From: Oceanispirochaeta sp. M1
GTDB taxonomy: Bacteria; Spirochaetota; Spirochaetia; DSM-2461
Assembly: GCF_003346715.1 (NCBI RefSeq)
Contig: NZ_QQPQ01000033.1
Span: 1 to 53,046, forward strand
Direction: 5' to 3'
DNA length: 53,046 nucleotides
Of this stretch, positions 7,134-15,938 are shown one piece after another (within the stretch, counting starts at the first letter, position 1; every line of letters starts with the position of its first letter). A program made the translations under genes and the position numbers. A model generated the notes under the pieces. That model made no database searches. It was not told where the DNA came from and worked only from the letters and a program-made list of their open reading frames with translations.

Positions 7134-8309
7134 TTAATATGCTGTAAGATCCACCTCCTTATCATAGTCGATGCCTTCTACATTGAATCCGTGAAGTTTT
7201 AGAAAATCCTCACGAAAACCTTTTATATCCGATAGCTCAGATATATTCTCTGTAGTGACCTGGTCCCATAATTCTGAGACCTCGCTCTGTACGTCCTCTC
7301 TCATTTCCCAGTCGTCTACACGGATACGTCCCTTATCATCTACGAGAACTCCTGCTCCCGGTTTGAGACGATCCGAGAAGAGGCGGTACATCTGTTCGAT
7401 GCAGCCTTCGTGAATGCCCTTTTCCTTCATGACTCTGAAAAGCAGGGCCATATAGAGGGGCACGACGGGTATGACAGAACTGGCACGAGTAACCAGAGCT
7501 TTGTTGACAGACACAAAGGCCTGTCCGGATACATCTTTCAGCATAGATGTGAGTGAGGCTGCGCTGTTTTCCAGATCCTCTTTGGCCTTGCCGATGGTTC
7601 CTTCCCGATAAACAGGATAGGTTACGGCGGGGCCGATATAGGAATAGGATACGGTTCTGAAACCTTCGGCCAGGAGGCCTGCGGCTTTGAACTGTGATAT
7701 CCAGCGCGCCCAGTCTTCACCGCCCATTACCTTTACGGTGGGGGCGATCTCTTCTTCTGCAGCAGGTTCAATTGTTACATCGCTTATTGCTGCAGTCATA
7801 AAATCCACGGACTGTGCCGTGTATGGTTTTCCAATTGGTTTGAGTACGGATCTGTAGGTCACTCCACTTTCGGGATCCCTACGGACGGGGGATGCCAGGG
7901 AGTAGATGATCATGTCCACCTGTCCCCAGTTTTCACCGATCCATGCGGCGGCTTCATCTTTGATGCCGTCTGAGAATGCATCACCGTCCAGGGTGTGGGA
8001 CTTGATGCCTGCTTTAGCAGCGGCCTTGTCAAAGGCCCTATTGTTGTACCAGCCGGGGCTGGCAGATCTTTTGTCAGAGGGTCCTTTCTCAAAGGAAACA
8101 CCGATGGTTTCAGAGCCGCCGGCAAAAGTGGCTGTGATGCGGGAGGCCAGACCGAATCCGGTTGAACATCCCACCACCAGGACTCTCCTGGGCATATCAA
8201 TGCTGCCCTGGGACTTTACGTAATCTATCTGATTGAGGACTTCCTTCTCGCATCCCTCAGGATGGGAAGTAAGGCAGACGCCTCTCATAATTTTAGGTTC
8301 TAATATCAT
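7134..8309 (-). CDS. fabV: trans-2-enoyl-ACP/CoA reductase FabV
   Basis: 391 residues, as expected for FabV/TER. The enzyme reduces trans-2-enoyl-ACP with NADH, the last step of each fatty acid elongation round. Residues about 45-60 form the dinucleotide-binding loop (VLVVGCSTGFGLASR); the catalytic Tyr-x8-Lys motif is YREGTIGKAK near residue 238. The N-terminus PKIMRGVCLTSHPEGC is also typical. Treponema denticola TER, a member of the same family, works on CoA substrates, but the position here as last gene of the fab operon indicates ACP substrates. It directly follows fabZ with no gap. FabV enzymes are known to resist triclosan. Confidence 0.95.
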   Translation of the reverse strand: MILEPKIMRGVCLTSHPEGCEKEVLNQIDYVKSQGSIDMPRRVLVVGCSTGFGLASRITATFAGGSETIGVSFEKGPSDKRSASPGWYNNRAFDKAAAKAGIKSHTLDGDAFSDGIKDEAAAWIGENWGQVDMIIYSLASPVRRDPESGVTYRSVLKPIGKPYTAQSVDFMTAAISDVTIEPAAEEEIAPTVKVMGGEDWARWISQFKAAGLLAEGFRTVSYSYIGPAVTYPVYREGTIGKAKEDLENSAASLTSMLKDVSGQAFVSVNKALVTRASSVIPVVPLYMALLFRVMKEKGIHEGCIEQMYRLFSDRLKPGAGVLVDDKGRIRVDDWEMREDVQSEVSELWDQVTTENISELSDIKGFREDFLKLHGFNVEGIDYDKEVDLTAY

Positions 8310-8729
8310 TTAGCTTTCCTTTTTCATGATACACATCCAGGATGCTTCGGCGGCCATTTCATCACCGACGAAGGCTTTTCCTTTCTGCTTGATCATCATT
8401 CCGCTGATTCTCTCATTAACGATTTCCATACGGACTTCATCACCGGGGCGAACCTGTCGGCGGAACTTGGCTTTTTCGATGGATGCCAGGAAGAAGAGGC
8501 CTTCTTCCTTGGTCTGTTGTTTGAGTCCCGCACCACCGCACTGTGCCATGGCCTCCACAAGGAGTACACCGGGAACTACGGGGTATTCCGGAAAATGCCC
8601 CCTAAAGAAAAAATCATCATCCGTGTATTTTCTATAACCTGTACAGCCCTCTTCAGACACATCTTCCAGACGGTCTACAAATAGAAAGGGGGCTCTATGG
8701 GGAAGGAGTTGTTCCATTTCTTTTGACAT
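8310..8729 (-). CDS. fabZ: 3-hydroxyacyl-ACP dehydratase FabZ
   Basis: 139 residues, a single hotdog fold. It removes water from 3-hydroxyacyl-ACP. The start LLPHRAPFLFVDR and the catalytic segment FFFRGHFPEYPVVPGVLLVE contain the conserved His and the Glu of the active site. The C-terminal part VRPGDEVRMEIV fits the family. It lies 3 nt after fabF and touches fabV, so it is cotranscribed with both. Confidence 0.93.
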   Translation of the reverse strand: MSKEMEQLLPHRAPFLFVDRLEDVSEEGCTGYRKYTDDDFFFRGHFPEYPVVPGVLLVEAMAQCGGAGLKQQTKEEGLFFLASIEKAKFRRQVRPGDEVRMEIVNERISGMMIKQKGKAFVGDEMAAEASWMCIMKKES

Positions 8730-8732
8730 AAA

Positions 8733-9977
8733 TTAATCCTTATACTTCTTAAAAATGATGGAGGCGTTGTGTCCGCCGAATCCAAGGGAGTCGCTTAATA
8801 CGGTGTTAACTTCAGCATCAATTCCTGCTCCTGGTACATAGTCCAGATCACAGCCCTCATCGGGGTTCTCCAGGTTCAGTGTACCGGGGATAAATCCATT
8901 TTTGATAGCCAGCACGGAGACAATGGCTTCCACACCACCTGCACCACCGACCATATGTGCAGTCACTCCCTTGGAGGAAGAGACCTTCAGTTTATAGGCA
9001 TGATCACCAAAGGCAAGCTTAATGGCCTTGGTTTCAATGGGGTCGTTAGTAGGAGTGGATGTTCCATGAGCATTTATATAATCAATATCTTCGGGCTTGA
9101 GTCCAGCATCATCCAGAGCGAGTGTCATGGAGGCAGCGGCACCAATTCCATCAGGGTCCGGTGCAGTGAGGTGCCCGGCATCACAGGTGGAGCCATAACC
9201 TACGAGCTCGGCATAGATGGGTGCGTTTCTTTTTTTGGCATGTTCCAGTTCTTCGAGAATCAGAACACCTGCACCTTCTCCCATGATAAATCCGTCACGG
9301 TCTTTGTCAAAGGGACGGCATGCCTTTTCCGGGGTTTCGTTATATTTGGTGGAGAGAGCCTGGATCTTGGAGAACCCTCCAATACTGAAAGAAGTGATGG
9401 CAGCTTCCATACCGCCGGTGAACATGCAGTCGACTCTTCCGCTTCTGATCAGATCAAGAGACTGGCCTACGGCATCGGTGGCACTGGCACAGGCAGTGGC
9501 TACAACAGTGGATGGTCCATGAAGTCCCAACTTGATGGAGACATTAGCAGGTCCTTCGTTACAGATCATCTTGGGAATGGTCATGGGAGCGATTCCCGAG
9601 GGACCTCTTTTAAAGAGCTGCATCATGTTTTCTTCGATAACTTCGAAGCCTCCGATTCCATTTCCCAGGCATACACCTGTTCTATAGGGGTCAAAGTTTC
9701 CTTCCTTGAGTCCTGCATCTTCGGCAGCCTGAACGGCAGATGCTACGGCAAAAACAGTGAAGCGGGCCATCTTACGGGCCTCTTTTCTGTCAATATATTG
9801 GGAAGGATCAAAATCTTTGACTTCTCCTGCAACTTTTGCAGCAAACCCTTCTGTATCAAAATGGGTTATGGGACCGATTCCGGTCTTGCCTTCTTTCAGG
9901 GATTTCCAGAAAGAGGGAATATCGTTTCCTGCGGGGTTAACTGTTCCCACTCCTGTAACTACTACACGTCTTTTCAT
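8733..9977 (-). CDS. fabF: 3-oxoacyl-ACP synthase II FabF
   Basis: 414 residues, the normal length. The Cys-His-His triad is visible: nucleophile Cys in TACASATDAVG, His in NAHGTSTPTNDPIE, and His in GVTAHMVGGAGGVEA; the C-terminus NSLGFGGHNASIIF is also typical. The enzyme condenses acyl-ACP with malonyl-ACP. The start RRVVVTGVGTVNPAG is standard, preceded by AGGAG. A 79-nt gap separates it from fabG and encodes no acyl carrier protein, although acpP often sits at this place in bacterial fab operons. Confidence 0.96.
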   Translation of the reverse strand: MKRRVVVTGVGTVNPAGNDIPSFWKSLKEGKTGIGPITHFDTEGFAAKVAGEVKDFDPSQYIDRKEARKMARFTVFAVASAVQAAEDAGLKEGNFDPYRTGVCLGNGIGGFEVIEENMMQLFKRGPSGIAPMTIPKMICNEGPANVSIKLGLHGPSTVVATACASATDAVGQSLDLIRSGRVDCMFTGGMEAAITSFSIGGFSKIQALSTKYNETPEKACRPFDKDRDGFIMGEGAGVLILEELEHAKKRNAPIYAELVGYGSTCDAGHLTAPDPDGIGAAASMTLALDDAGLKPEDIDYINAHGTSTPTNDPIETKAIKLAFGDHAYKLKVSSSKGVTAHMVGGAGGVEAIVSVLAIKNGFIPGTLNLENPDEGCDLDYVPGAGIDAEVNTVLSDSLGFGGHNASIIFKKYKD

Positions 9978-10056
9978 ATCTAAATACTCCTATCTCCAGC
10001 GTTAGACCGAGGGGGCCATACGAGTTTATTTACCAGTTCCAGCTTGTCCTGCAGGA

Positions 10057-10788
10057 CTACATTACCATTCCGCCATCTACATTCAGGACCTGACCTGTGA
10101 TGTAGGAGGCTCTGTCCGAAGCAAGAAACAGTACTGCTTCTGCTATATCACGTCCTGACCCTGTGTGGCCCAGAGGAATCTGCTTCTTTAGCTCATCCAT
10201 TATCTTATCTCCCAGGTCCTTTGTCATATCGGTATCAATAAAACCGGGGGCGACAGCATTGACCCTTACACCTCTTGAAGAGACCTCTTTGGCAAGGCTC
10301 TTGGTGAGACCGATCATTCCGGCCTTGGATGCTGAGTAGTTGCACTGCCCACCGTTACCTGTTATTCCCACAACAGAACTCATATTGATAATGGAACCAG
10401 TTCTCTTACGGATCATCTGTGATGCCGCAATCCTGGAAATGATGAATGCACTTGTCAGATTGACCTGCATCACCTGTTCCCACTGCTCCAGACTCATACG
10501 AAAAATAAGACCATCACGGGTAATACCTGCATTGTTTACAACCACATCCAGGCCCTCTTTGGCCAGGGGTTCAACAATGGCTATCATCTGTGCTTCATCG
10601 GCAACATTACCCTGATGCCAGGTTACGCTGGCTTTGTTGGCAGTAGCCAGAGTCTCCATCTCTTCAATATGGGGACTGGGGCTGGTACTGATGAAGTGAA
10701 CATCAGCACCTTCTTCCAGAAAAATTTTTACTATTTCCTTTCCAATACCCCGGGATCCGCCGGTAACCAGAACTTTCTTTCCCTTCAT
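10057..10788 (-). CDS. fabG: 3-oxoacyl-ACP reductase FabG
   Basis: 243 residues, short-chain dehydrogenase. The NADPH-binding loop TGGSRGIGKE is at residues 10-19, NNAG near 86, and the catalytic Ser-Tyr-Lys as MSSVVG and YSASKAG; the end ITGQVLNVDGGMVM is typical. It reduces 3-oxoacyl-ACP. AGGAGG lies seven bases before the ATG. A TCCTGCAGGA palindrome follows the stop codon in the gap before fabF. Confidence 0.95.
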   Translation of the reverse strand: MKGKKVLVTGGSRGIGKEIVKIFLEEGADVHFISTSPSPHIEEMETLATANKASVTWHQGNVADEAQMIAIVEPLAKEGLDVVVNNAGITRDGLIFRMSLEQWEQVMQVNLTSAFIISRIAASQMIRKRTGSIINMSSVVGITGNGGQCNYSASKAGMIGLTKSLAKEVSSRGVRVNAVAPGFIDTDMTKDLGDKIMDELKKQIPLGHTGSGRDIAEAVLFLASDRASYITGQVLNVDGGMVM

Positions 10789-10843
10789 TATAAACCTCCT
10801 GCCCTAATGGGACAGTAATAAAATCTTAATTATATTCCGAAGC

Positions 10844-11788
10844 TCAGGCTCCGGCCATTCCTTTGAGAGCCTCAAGAGTTCCACATGCAGTGGCAGACTG
10901 CTCCATACCGGACTTCTTCCAGAGACCTGTCAGAACTGATCCGGGACCATTTTCGGCTACCCTGGTAATTCCGGATGTAGCAATATTCTTTTCGATCACC
11001 AGCCACTGTACGGGGCTGACCATCTGCTGAATACTGAGTTCTTTTGCTTCATCTGCTGTAGCGACAAGAGTTCCTGTTACATTGGAGTAGAAATCCTTTA
11101 CAGGATCCGAGAATTTCAGGCCTCCCAGAAAATCTGCCAGGGCTTCTTTTCCGCCTGACAGCAGGGGTGTATGAAAGGGACCGGAGACCTTGAGAGGGAT
11201 GACCCTTCTTGCTCCTGCTTCCTTGAGTGCGTTTTGAACTGATTCAATACCCGCCACTGTACCTGATATTACAACCTGTTTAGGACTATTGTTATTAGCA
11301 GCATAGACATTGGGAACATTCTGATTGGCAAGCACTGAAGCCACTGTTTCAAAGTCGAGGCCGATTACTGCGCCCATACCCACGTCACCATATTCCCTGA
11401 TGACCTGAGCTCCCGTGGAGGCCATGATTTCGCCTCTTTTAGCAACCAGAGAGAATACTAAGTCCTCTGTCAGGATTCCTGCATCAACCATGGCGGAAAA
11501 CTCACCCAGGCTGAACCCGGCTGTACATACAGACTGGATTCCCTCTTCATTCAGAGCTCGTCTGACTGAAAGGTTAACAAGGGAGACCGCGGTCTGTGTG
11601 TTCTGTGTATCCTTGAGATCTTCGGCACTTCCTTCAAAAAGAAGGGCCTTCATATCTTTACCGCAGATATCAGAGGCTTTCTCAAAAAGCTCTTTTACAC
11701 ATGCATATTCTTCCCAAAGATCTTTTCCCATTCCGGGAAACTGAGCACCCTGTCCGGAAAAAACAAAGGCTGTTTTAAATTCTACCAT
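10844..11788 (-). CDS. fabD: malonyl-CoA:ACP transacylase FabD
   Basis: 314 residues. Motifs are FSGQGAQFPGMG near the N-terminus, nucleophile Ser93 in GFSLGEFSA, and the catalytic His in SGPFHTPLL near residue 197. It loads malonate from CoA onto acyl carrier protein. The first 7 nt overlap the end of fabH, so the two are translationally coupled. Confidence 0.94.
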   Translation of the reverse strand: MVEFKTAFVFSGQGAQFPGMGKDLWEEYACVKELFEKASDICGKDMKALLFEGSAEDLKDTQNTQTAVSLVNLSVRRALNEEGIQSVCTAGFSLGEFSAMVDAGILTEDLVFSLVAKRGEIMASTGAQVIREYGDVGMGAVIGLDFETVASVLANQNVPNVYAANNNSPKQVVISGTVAGIESVQNALKEAGARRVIPLKVSGPFHTPLLSGGKEALADFLGGLKFSDPVKDFYSNVTGTLVATADEAKELSIQQMVSPVQWLVIEKNIATSGITRVAENGPGSVLTGLWKKSGMEQSATACGTLEALKGMAGA

Positions 11789-12792
11789 ATAAAATAATTT
11801 CCTCCGTAACTTAAGCCTCCGCCGAAACCGACAGAGATTATTTTGTCACTCTTTTTAAACAGATTCTGCTCACTCATATCATGAAGGGCCATGGGGATGG
11901 TGGCTGCAGACGTATTGCCGTAATGCTGAACATTGACGAAAAACTTCTCTATAGGAATTCTCAGACGTTTGGATGCGGCCTGGATGATTCTCTGATTTGC
12001 CTGATGGGGAACAACCCAGTTCAGCTCTTCTTTACTGATTCCAGCCCGGTCCAGAAGGGATGTGATGGTCTCGCATATGACACGGACAGCAAACTCATAG
12101 ACCCTTCTTCCGTCCATGGCCAGATACATATCTGCCGGATTACCAATCTTATCGATTGTCTCGGAAGTAAGAGGAGATTTTGAACCGCCTGCTTTAACAA
12201 TAAGAGCATCCCAGCCTGATCCTTCGGAACGTAGTTTTGAAAACTGCAGGCCCCTGTCACTTTCATCTGATACAGAGACGACAGCCGCTCCTGCACCATC
12301 ACCAAAAAGGACACATGTATTTCTGTCTTTCCAATTGACGATAGTGGAAAGCACTTCTGCACCTACCACGAGTACGTGATCACAGCTTCCCGCCTGTATA
12401 AATGAGCGTGCAGTCTCAAGGCCGTAGGTAAAACCACTGCAAGCTGCAGCCAGGTCAAAGGCTCCCGCAGCAGGAATGCCCAGGGCATCCTGAATAAGGC
12501 ATGCCGTAGAGGGAAAAGCTTTATAATCCGGTGTTGATGTGGCAACGATGACCATACCTATGTCATCAGCTCCGAGTCCCGCATTTTTAATAGCGGTTCG
12601 GGAGGCTTCGATTCCCAGTGATGAACAGCTCTCTTCTTTGGAAGCCAGGTAACGATTTTCGATTCCCGTATGGGAACGGATCCACTCATCCGAGGTATCC
12701 ACCCAGTTTGAGAGATCAGCATTACTGACCTTACGGCGGGGCAGAGCTTTACCCAGGCCGCTGATAATTGCACTTCGTGTTGCCAATGTCAT
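11782..12792 (-). CDS. fabH: 3-oxoacyl-ACP synthase III FabH
   Basis: 336 residues. The enzyme starts fatty acid synthesis by condensing acetyl- or branched acyl-CoA with malonyl-ACP. The triad is Cys118 in LAAACSGF, His in VPHQANQRI and Asn in YGNTSAATIP; TSDEWIRSHTGI is also typical. It is the first gene of the operon fabH-fabD-fabG-fabF-fabZ-fabV. There is no Shine-Dalgarno sequence before the ATG, and a near-consensus -10 box ends seven bases upstream, so the transcript is predicted to be leaderless. Confidence 0.95.
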   Translation of the reverse strand: MTLATRSAIISGLGKALPRRKVSNADLSNWVDTSDEWIRSHTGIENRYLASKEESCSSLGIEASRTAIKNAGLGADDIGMVIVATSTPDYKAFPSTACLIQDALGIPAAGAFDLAAACSGFTYGLETARSFIQAGSCDHVLVVGAEVLSTIVNWKDRNTCVLFGDGAGAAVVSVSDESDRGLQFSKLRSEGSGWDALIVKAGGSKSPLTSETIDKIGNPADMYLAMDGRRVYEFAVRVICETITSLLDRAGISKEELNWVVPHQANQRIIQAASKRLRIPIEKFFVNVQHYGNTSAATIPMALHDMSEQNLFKKSDKIISVGFGGGLSYGGNYFIW

Positions 12793-12799
12793 AGATTTT

Positions 12800-12828
12800 A
12801 TTATTTACATTTTTACTTAAAATGTCAA
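12800..12828 (-). promoter_or_regulatory. fab operon promoter with embedded 19-bp palindromic operator
   Basis: On the minus strand TTGACA (12828-12823), 17 nt and AATAAT (12805-12800) form an 11 of 12 sigma70 match. The first transcribed base falls at or next to the fabH ATG (12792). The spacer holds a perfect inverted repeat, ACATTTT-N5-AAAATGT (12807-12825), which overlaps the -35 box. This is the place expected for a repressor of fatty acid synthesis. The sequence was not recognised as the site of a known regulator (FapR, FabT or FabR). Confidence 0.65.
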
Positions 12829-12924
12829 TAACAGAAGGTTTTTTTGGTCTCTACTTCCTTTTTACAGCATTCTGAGAGTCAGGACTTACAATGTACTCCC
12901 TTCATTCCAGGCAAAAAAACATCG

Positions 12925-12953
12925 GGGCAATATTATTGCCCTGGTATTATAAT
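12925..12953 (+). promoter_or_regulatory. bcp promoter with 17-bp perfect palindrome
   Basis: TATAAT at 12948-12953 is a consensus -10 box for bcp. The position where a -35 would lie is occupied by GGGCAATA-T-TATTGCCC (12925-12941), a perfect palindrome with 8-bp arms. No -35 consensus is visible, so the promoter may need an activator bound at the palindrome or be repressed there. It does not match the PerR box. Confidence 0.5.
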
Positions 12954-13018
12954 GAAACTAAAGAGAAACCCCAGGATCAGTATTTTCCTGGAAGAGTATA
13001 AAACAACAAGGAGTAATC

Positions 13019-13480
13019 ATGCTTAAACCGGGCGATGCAGTAGAAAACTTTACATTGGAAAATGATAAGGGCGAGAAAGTGAATCTTTCAGATTTCAAAG
13101 GACAGAAGGTTGTTGTGTACTTCTACCCCAGAGACGATACACCCGGCTGTACCGCAGAGGCCTGCAGCTTCCGTGATGAAATCAGTCAGTTTGCAGACAT
13201 AAACACAGTAATCCTGGGGATCAGTAAGGACTCTGTTAAAAGCCATATGAAATTTATTGATAAATATGACCTTCCCTTTCAGCTGCTCAGTGATCCAGAA
13301 ACAAAGGTGATTCAGCAATTCGGAGCATGGGGGGAGAAGAAAAACTACGGGAAGACTTATATGGGAATTATACGATCCACTTTCATCCTTGATGAAGAGG
13401 GAAAGGTTCTCTATACCTTTGATAAGGTAAAGACAAAGGATCACGCCCTGACTGTTCTTGAGGAAATTAAAAAATTTTAG
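13019..13480 (+). CDS. bcp: thioredoxin-dependent peroxiredoxin, Bcp/PrxQ type
   Basis: 153 residues, normal for Bcp. It reduces hydrogen peroxide and organic hydroperoxides in the cytoplasm. The active site is TPGCTAEACSF, with peroxidatic Cys44 and a second Cys49 five residues on, the resolving position in the PrxQ subgroup. FYPRDDTPGCT and RSTFILDEEG are typical. AAGGAG lies seven bases before the ATG. It is divergent from the fab operon and followed by a hairpin at 13499-13529. Confidence 0.95.
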   Translation: MLKPGDAVENFTLENDKGEKVNLSDFKGQKVVVYFYPRDDTPGCTAEACSFRDEISQFADINTVILGISKDSVKSHMKFIDKYDLPFQLLSDPETKVIQQFGAWGEKKNYGKTYMGIIRSTFILDEEGKVLYTFDKVKTKDHALTVLEEIKKF

Positions 13481-13498
13481 GATCTATCAGAACTTAAA

Positions 13499-13529
13499 CA
13501 CTGCCGGACTGATCTGAGAACCGGCAGTG
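13499..13529 (+). terminator. strong hairpin after bcp without T tract
   Basis: CACTGCCGG and CCGGCAGTG form a perfect 9-bp stem with a 13-nt loop. The following bases contain no T run, so it may stabilise the 3' end or act with Rho rather than as an intrinsic terminator. Confidence 0.35.
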
Positions 13530-13624
13530 GCGGTCTCCGGACAAAAAAAAGATACAGTCTCAGCTCTTTCGATCAACTTGCTCAATCACAGGGCATAGAG
13601 TATCTTTGATGAATCGAGGGAGGA

Positions 13625-14518
13625 ATGAATTTGATTTTATTCATTATGATGATCGGGATGGCAGCCGGCGGCGCTGCAGTAGTCTTTGTAAAAATAGGCA
13701 CCATACATCCTGTGGCCCTGGCCTCTTACAGACTGCTCCTCTCATCTATTATTTTATTCCCCTGGTTTATAAAGGATATGAAAGCCAATGATCAGCCCTT
13801 CCGATTACGTCAGATCATACCTTCCCTTCTGCCCGGTGTTTTCCTGGCAGGCCATTTTATATTCTGGATAATCGGAGCCAGGATGATACCGGGAGCACAG
13901 GCTTCACTGATCACCACCATGAGTACAATGTTCATGCCTTTTTTAATGTACTTTATGATAAAAGAGAAAATCACAAGATGGGAACTCCTGGGCAGTCTCC
14001 TTGCCCTTACAGGCACATTCTATCTGGGGCTGAAAGACAGTAACTATGCGGTGGAATATCTTAAAGGCGACATTCTCTGTTTCATAAGCATGATTTTTGT
14101 CACCTTCTATCTGGCTTTTGCACGACGCTATAGAAAAAATACACGATTGTGGTTCTATATGGTTCCACTCTATATAACAGGTGGACTTGTCTGTTTTTTT
14201 ATCGCCCTCTTCTCCGGAGCCGATATGATGCCCCGGAGCAATAATGATTGGATATCAATCCTGGGTCTGGCCGTTATCTGCACGGTGATAGGACACTCCA
14301 TTAATAATTACGGAATGCGAAAACTCAGAGGACAGCTTGTGTCTCTTTTAAACCTGACACAGATTCTCTTTGCCTCATTCCTCTCATTTATTGTATTCGG
14401 AGAGATCCCTCCGGTTTATTTTTATCCCGCAGCCATTCTGATTCTGACAGGTCCCCTTATTGTCATCCTCATAGATCAGAAAAATAAAAAGCATGTACTG
14501 GAGAAAAGCAAGGCCTGA
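13625..14518 (+). CDS. EamA-domain DMT-superfamily transporter
   Basis: 297 residues with about ten hydrophobic segments in two EamA repeats; motif SLLALTGTFYLGL closes the first half. It is a different subgroup from the transporter at 5385. The ATG at 13625 is preceded by GGGAGG. The stop overlaps the ATG of the acyltransferase gene by one base (TGATG), so the products are made together and the transporter may move a substrate or product of that enzyme. The substrate is unknown. Confidence 0.82.
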   Translation: MNLILFIMMIGMAAGGAAVVFVKIGTIHPVALASYRLLLSSIILFPWFIKDMKANDQPFRLRQIIPSLLPGVFLAGHFIFWIIGARMIPGAQASLITTMSTMFMPFLMYFMIKEKITRWELLGSLLALTGTFYLGLKDSNYAVEYLKGDILCFISMIFVTFYLAFARRYRKNTRLWFYMVPLYITGGLVCFFIALFSGADMMPRSNNDWISILGLAVICTVIGHSINNYGMRKLRGQLVSLLNLTQILFASFLSFIVFGEIPPVYFYPAAILILTGPLIVILIDQKNKKHVLEKSKA

Positions 14519-15840
14519 TGAAAAAGAAGATGTTCAGATTATTGAAAAGCCGCAGCAATCACGACTGCAGCTGGTACAAGCTGGACAATGCCGGGAAAAT
14601 ATATCCCGCTCTTCTAAGCCGAAGAAACAGCAGTCTCTTCAGAATCAGCCTCAGCCTGAACGAAGCTGTATCACTGCCTCTCATATCACGTGCATTGAAA
14701 GATATTATGCCCCGTTTCCCATATTATCAGGTAAGCCTTAAATCCGGATTTTTCTGGTACTTTCTTGAGACCAATCCCAGACCACCCAGAGTAGAGGCAG
14801 ATTCTCTCTATCCATGCATGAGAATGCCATTGAAAAAACGGGGAAGATTTCTCTTCAGAGTCAGGATCTATAAGAACCGTATAGCCCTGGAATTTTCACA
14901 TATCCTGAGCGACGGAAACGGAGCCCTCACTTTATTGAAAACACTGACAGCCCAGTACCTCAGACTGAAGGGGCATAAAATTGAAGCCGATGAAGAGGCT
15001 GGAATTTTTGACCTGAATAAAGCAGCTGATCCTGAGGAATTCGAAGATGCCTTTCATAGTCATTTTGACAGGAAGATCCCCGAAGCCACGAGGGGAGCCA
15101 GAGCCTTTCATTTAAAAGGAAAGCTGCTGCCCCCCGGACAGTACAATGTAATCACAGGAATAATGTCTGTTAAGGAAGTGAAAGTTCAGTCAAAAAAATA
15201 CGGAGTGAGCATCTCTGAATTTCTGATAGCCCAGCTCATCGCGGCCGTTCAGGACAAAATTGAGATTAATGGGATAAAGCATAGAAAGAAAATGCCCATC
15301 CGGATGAATGTTCCTGTAAACCTGAGAACACTCTTTCCCAGTAAATCCATGAGGAATTTCTTTCTGTCCGTAGAGCCCTGGATTGACCCCAGATTGGGGC
15401 ATTATGAGTTTGAAGAGATTTGCGCCAAGGTACATCACTATATGCGCTATGAACTGGATCGGAAATTTCTCAGTCAGCAGATCACAAGAAATATGAAGGG
15501 AGAACTGAGTATTATCAACAGGCTTTTCCCCCTCCAATTTAAAAATCTGATATTGCCTTCCATCTACAAATTTATGGGAGAAAATAACTATACCAGCGGA
15601 TTCAGTAATCTGGGACAGGTTAAGCTGCCCGAGAGTATGACCTCCCATGTACGGTCCTTCGATTTCTATTCCCCTCCCAGTACCGGGAATAGAGTCAAAT
15701 GTACTGCCCTTAGTTATGGTGATGAACTGAGAGTTTCCTTCGGTAGTCTCATTGAAGAGACAGAACTGGAACGGCTCTTTTTTACGTCTTTACGGAAAAA
15801 GGATATTCGTGTGAGGATGGAAAGCAATCGTTTTTATTAA
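14518..15840 (+). CDS. HxxxDG-motif acyltransferase (condensation/alcohol acetyltransferase-like)
   Basis: 440 residues in a chloramphenicol-acetyltransferase-like fold: the catalytic motif HILSDG has His128 and Asp132, and a later MNVPVNLRTLFPSKSMRNFF matches the second half of the fold (the NLRxLFPS motif of wax-ester/PapA-like and alcohol acetyltransferase-like proteins). Members transfer an acyl group from CoA or a carrier protein to a hydroxyl or amine. It has no signal peptide or membrane segment. It is coupled to the EamA gene upstream and followed by a zinc-ribbon membrane protein; no carrier protein or adenylation domain is nearby. Acceptor and donor are unknown. Confidence 0.75.
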   Translation: MKKKMFRLLKSRSNHDCSWYKLDNAGKIYPALLSRRNSSLFRISLSLNEAVSLPLISRALKDIMPRFPYYQVSLKSGFFWYFLETNPRPPRVEADSLYPCMRMPLKKRGRFLFRVRIYKNRIALEFSHILSDGNGALTLLKTLTAQYLRLKGHKIEADEEAGIFDLNKAADPEEFEDAFHSHFDRKIPEATRGARAFHLKGKLLPPGQYNVITGIMSVKEVKVQSKKYGVSISEFLIAQLIAAVQDKIEINGIKHRKKMPIRMNVPVNLRTLFPSKSMRNFFLSVEPWIDPRLGHYEFEEICAKVHHYMRYELDRKFLSQQITRNMKGELSIINRLFPLQFKNLILPSIYKFMGENNYTSGFSNLGQVKLPESMTSHVRSFDFYSPPSTGNRVKCTALSYGDELRVSFGSLIEETELERLFFTSLRKKDIRVRMESNRFY

Positions 15841-15938
15841 TCCCTTTGGCCCTTAGGCCTTAACAGATTCAGCACCGGGGTAATGTTATGGCTCCGATAA
15901 TGTAAAGAACATGATTGAATAAAAACAAGGAGTTAATA

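Noticed and set aside
8955-9983. 342-codon open frame on the plus strand
   Set aside because: It lies wholly antisense to fabF, whose catalytic motifs are intact; its composition (Ser, Gly, Cys-rich) reflects the opposite strand.
9978-10056. Possible acyl carrier protein between fabG and fabF
   Set aside because: The gap is only 79 nt and shows no DSL phosphopantetheine motif; too short for acpP.
12925-12941. PerR box at bcp
   Set aside because: The palindrome is GC-ended (GGGCAATA/TATTGCCC) and does not fit the AT-rich PerR consensus.
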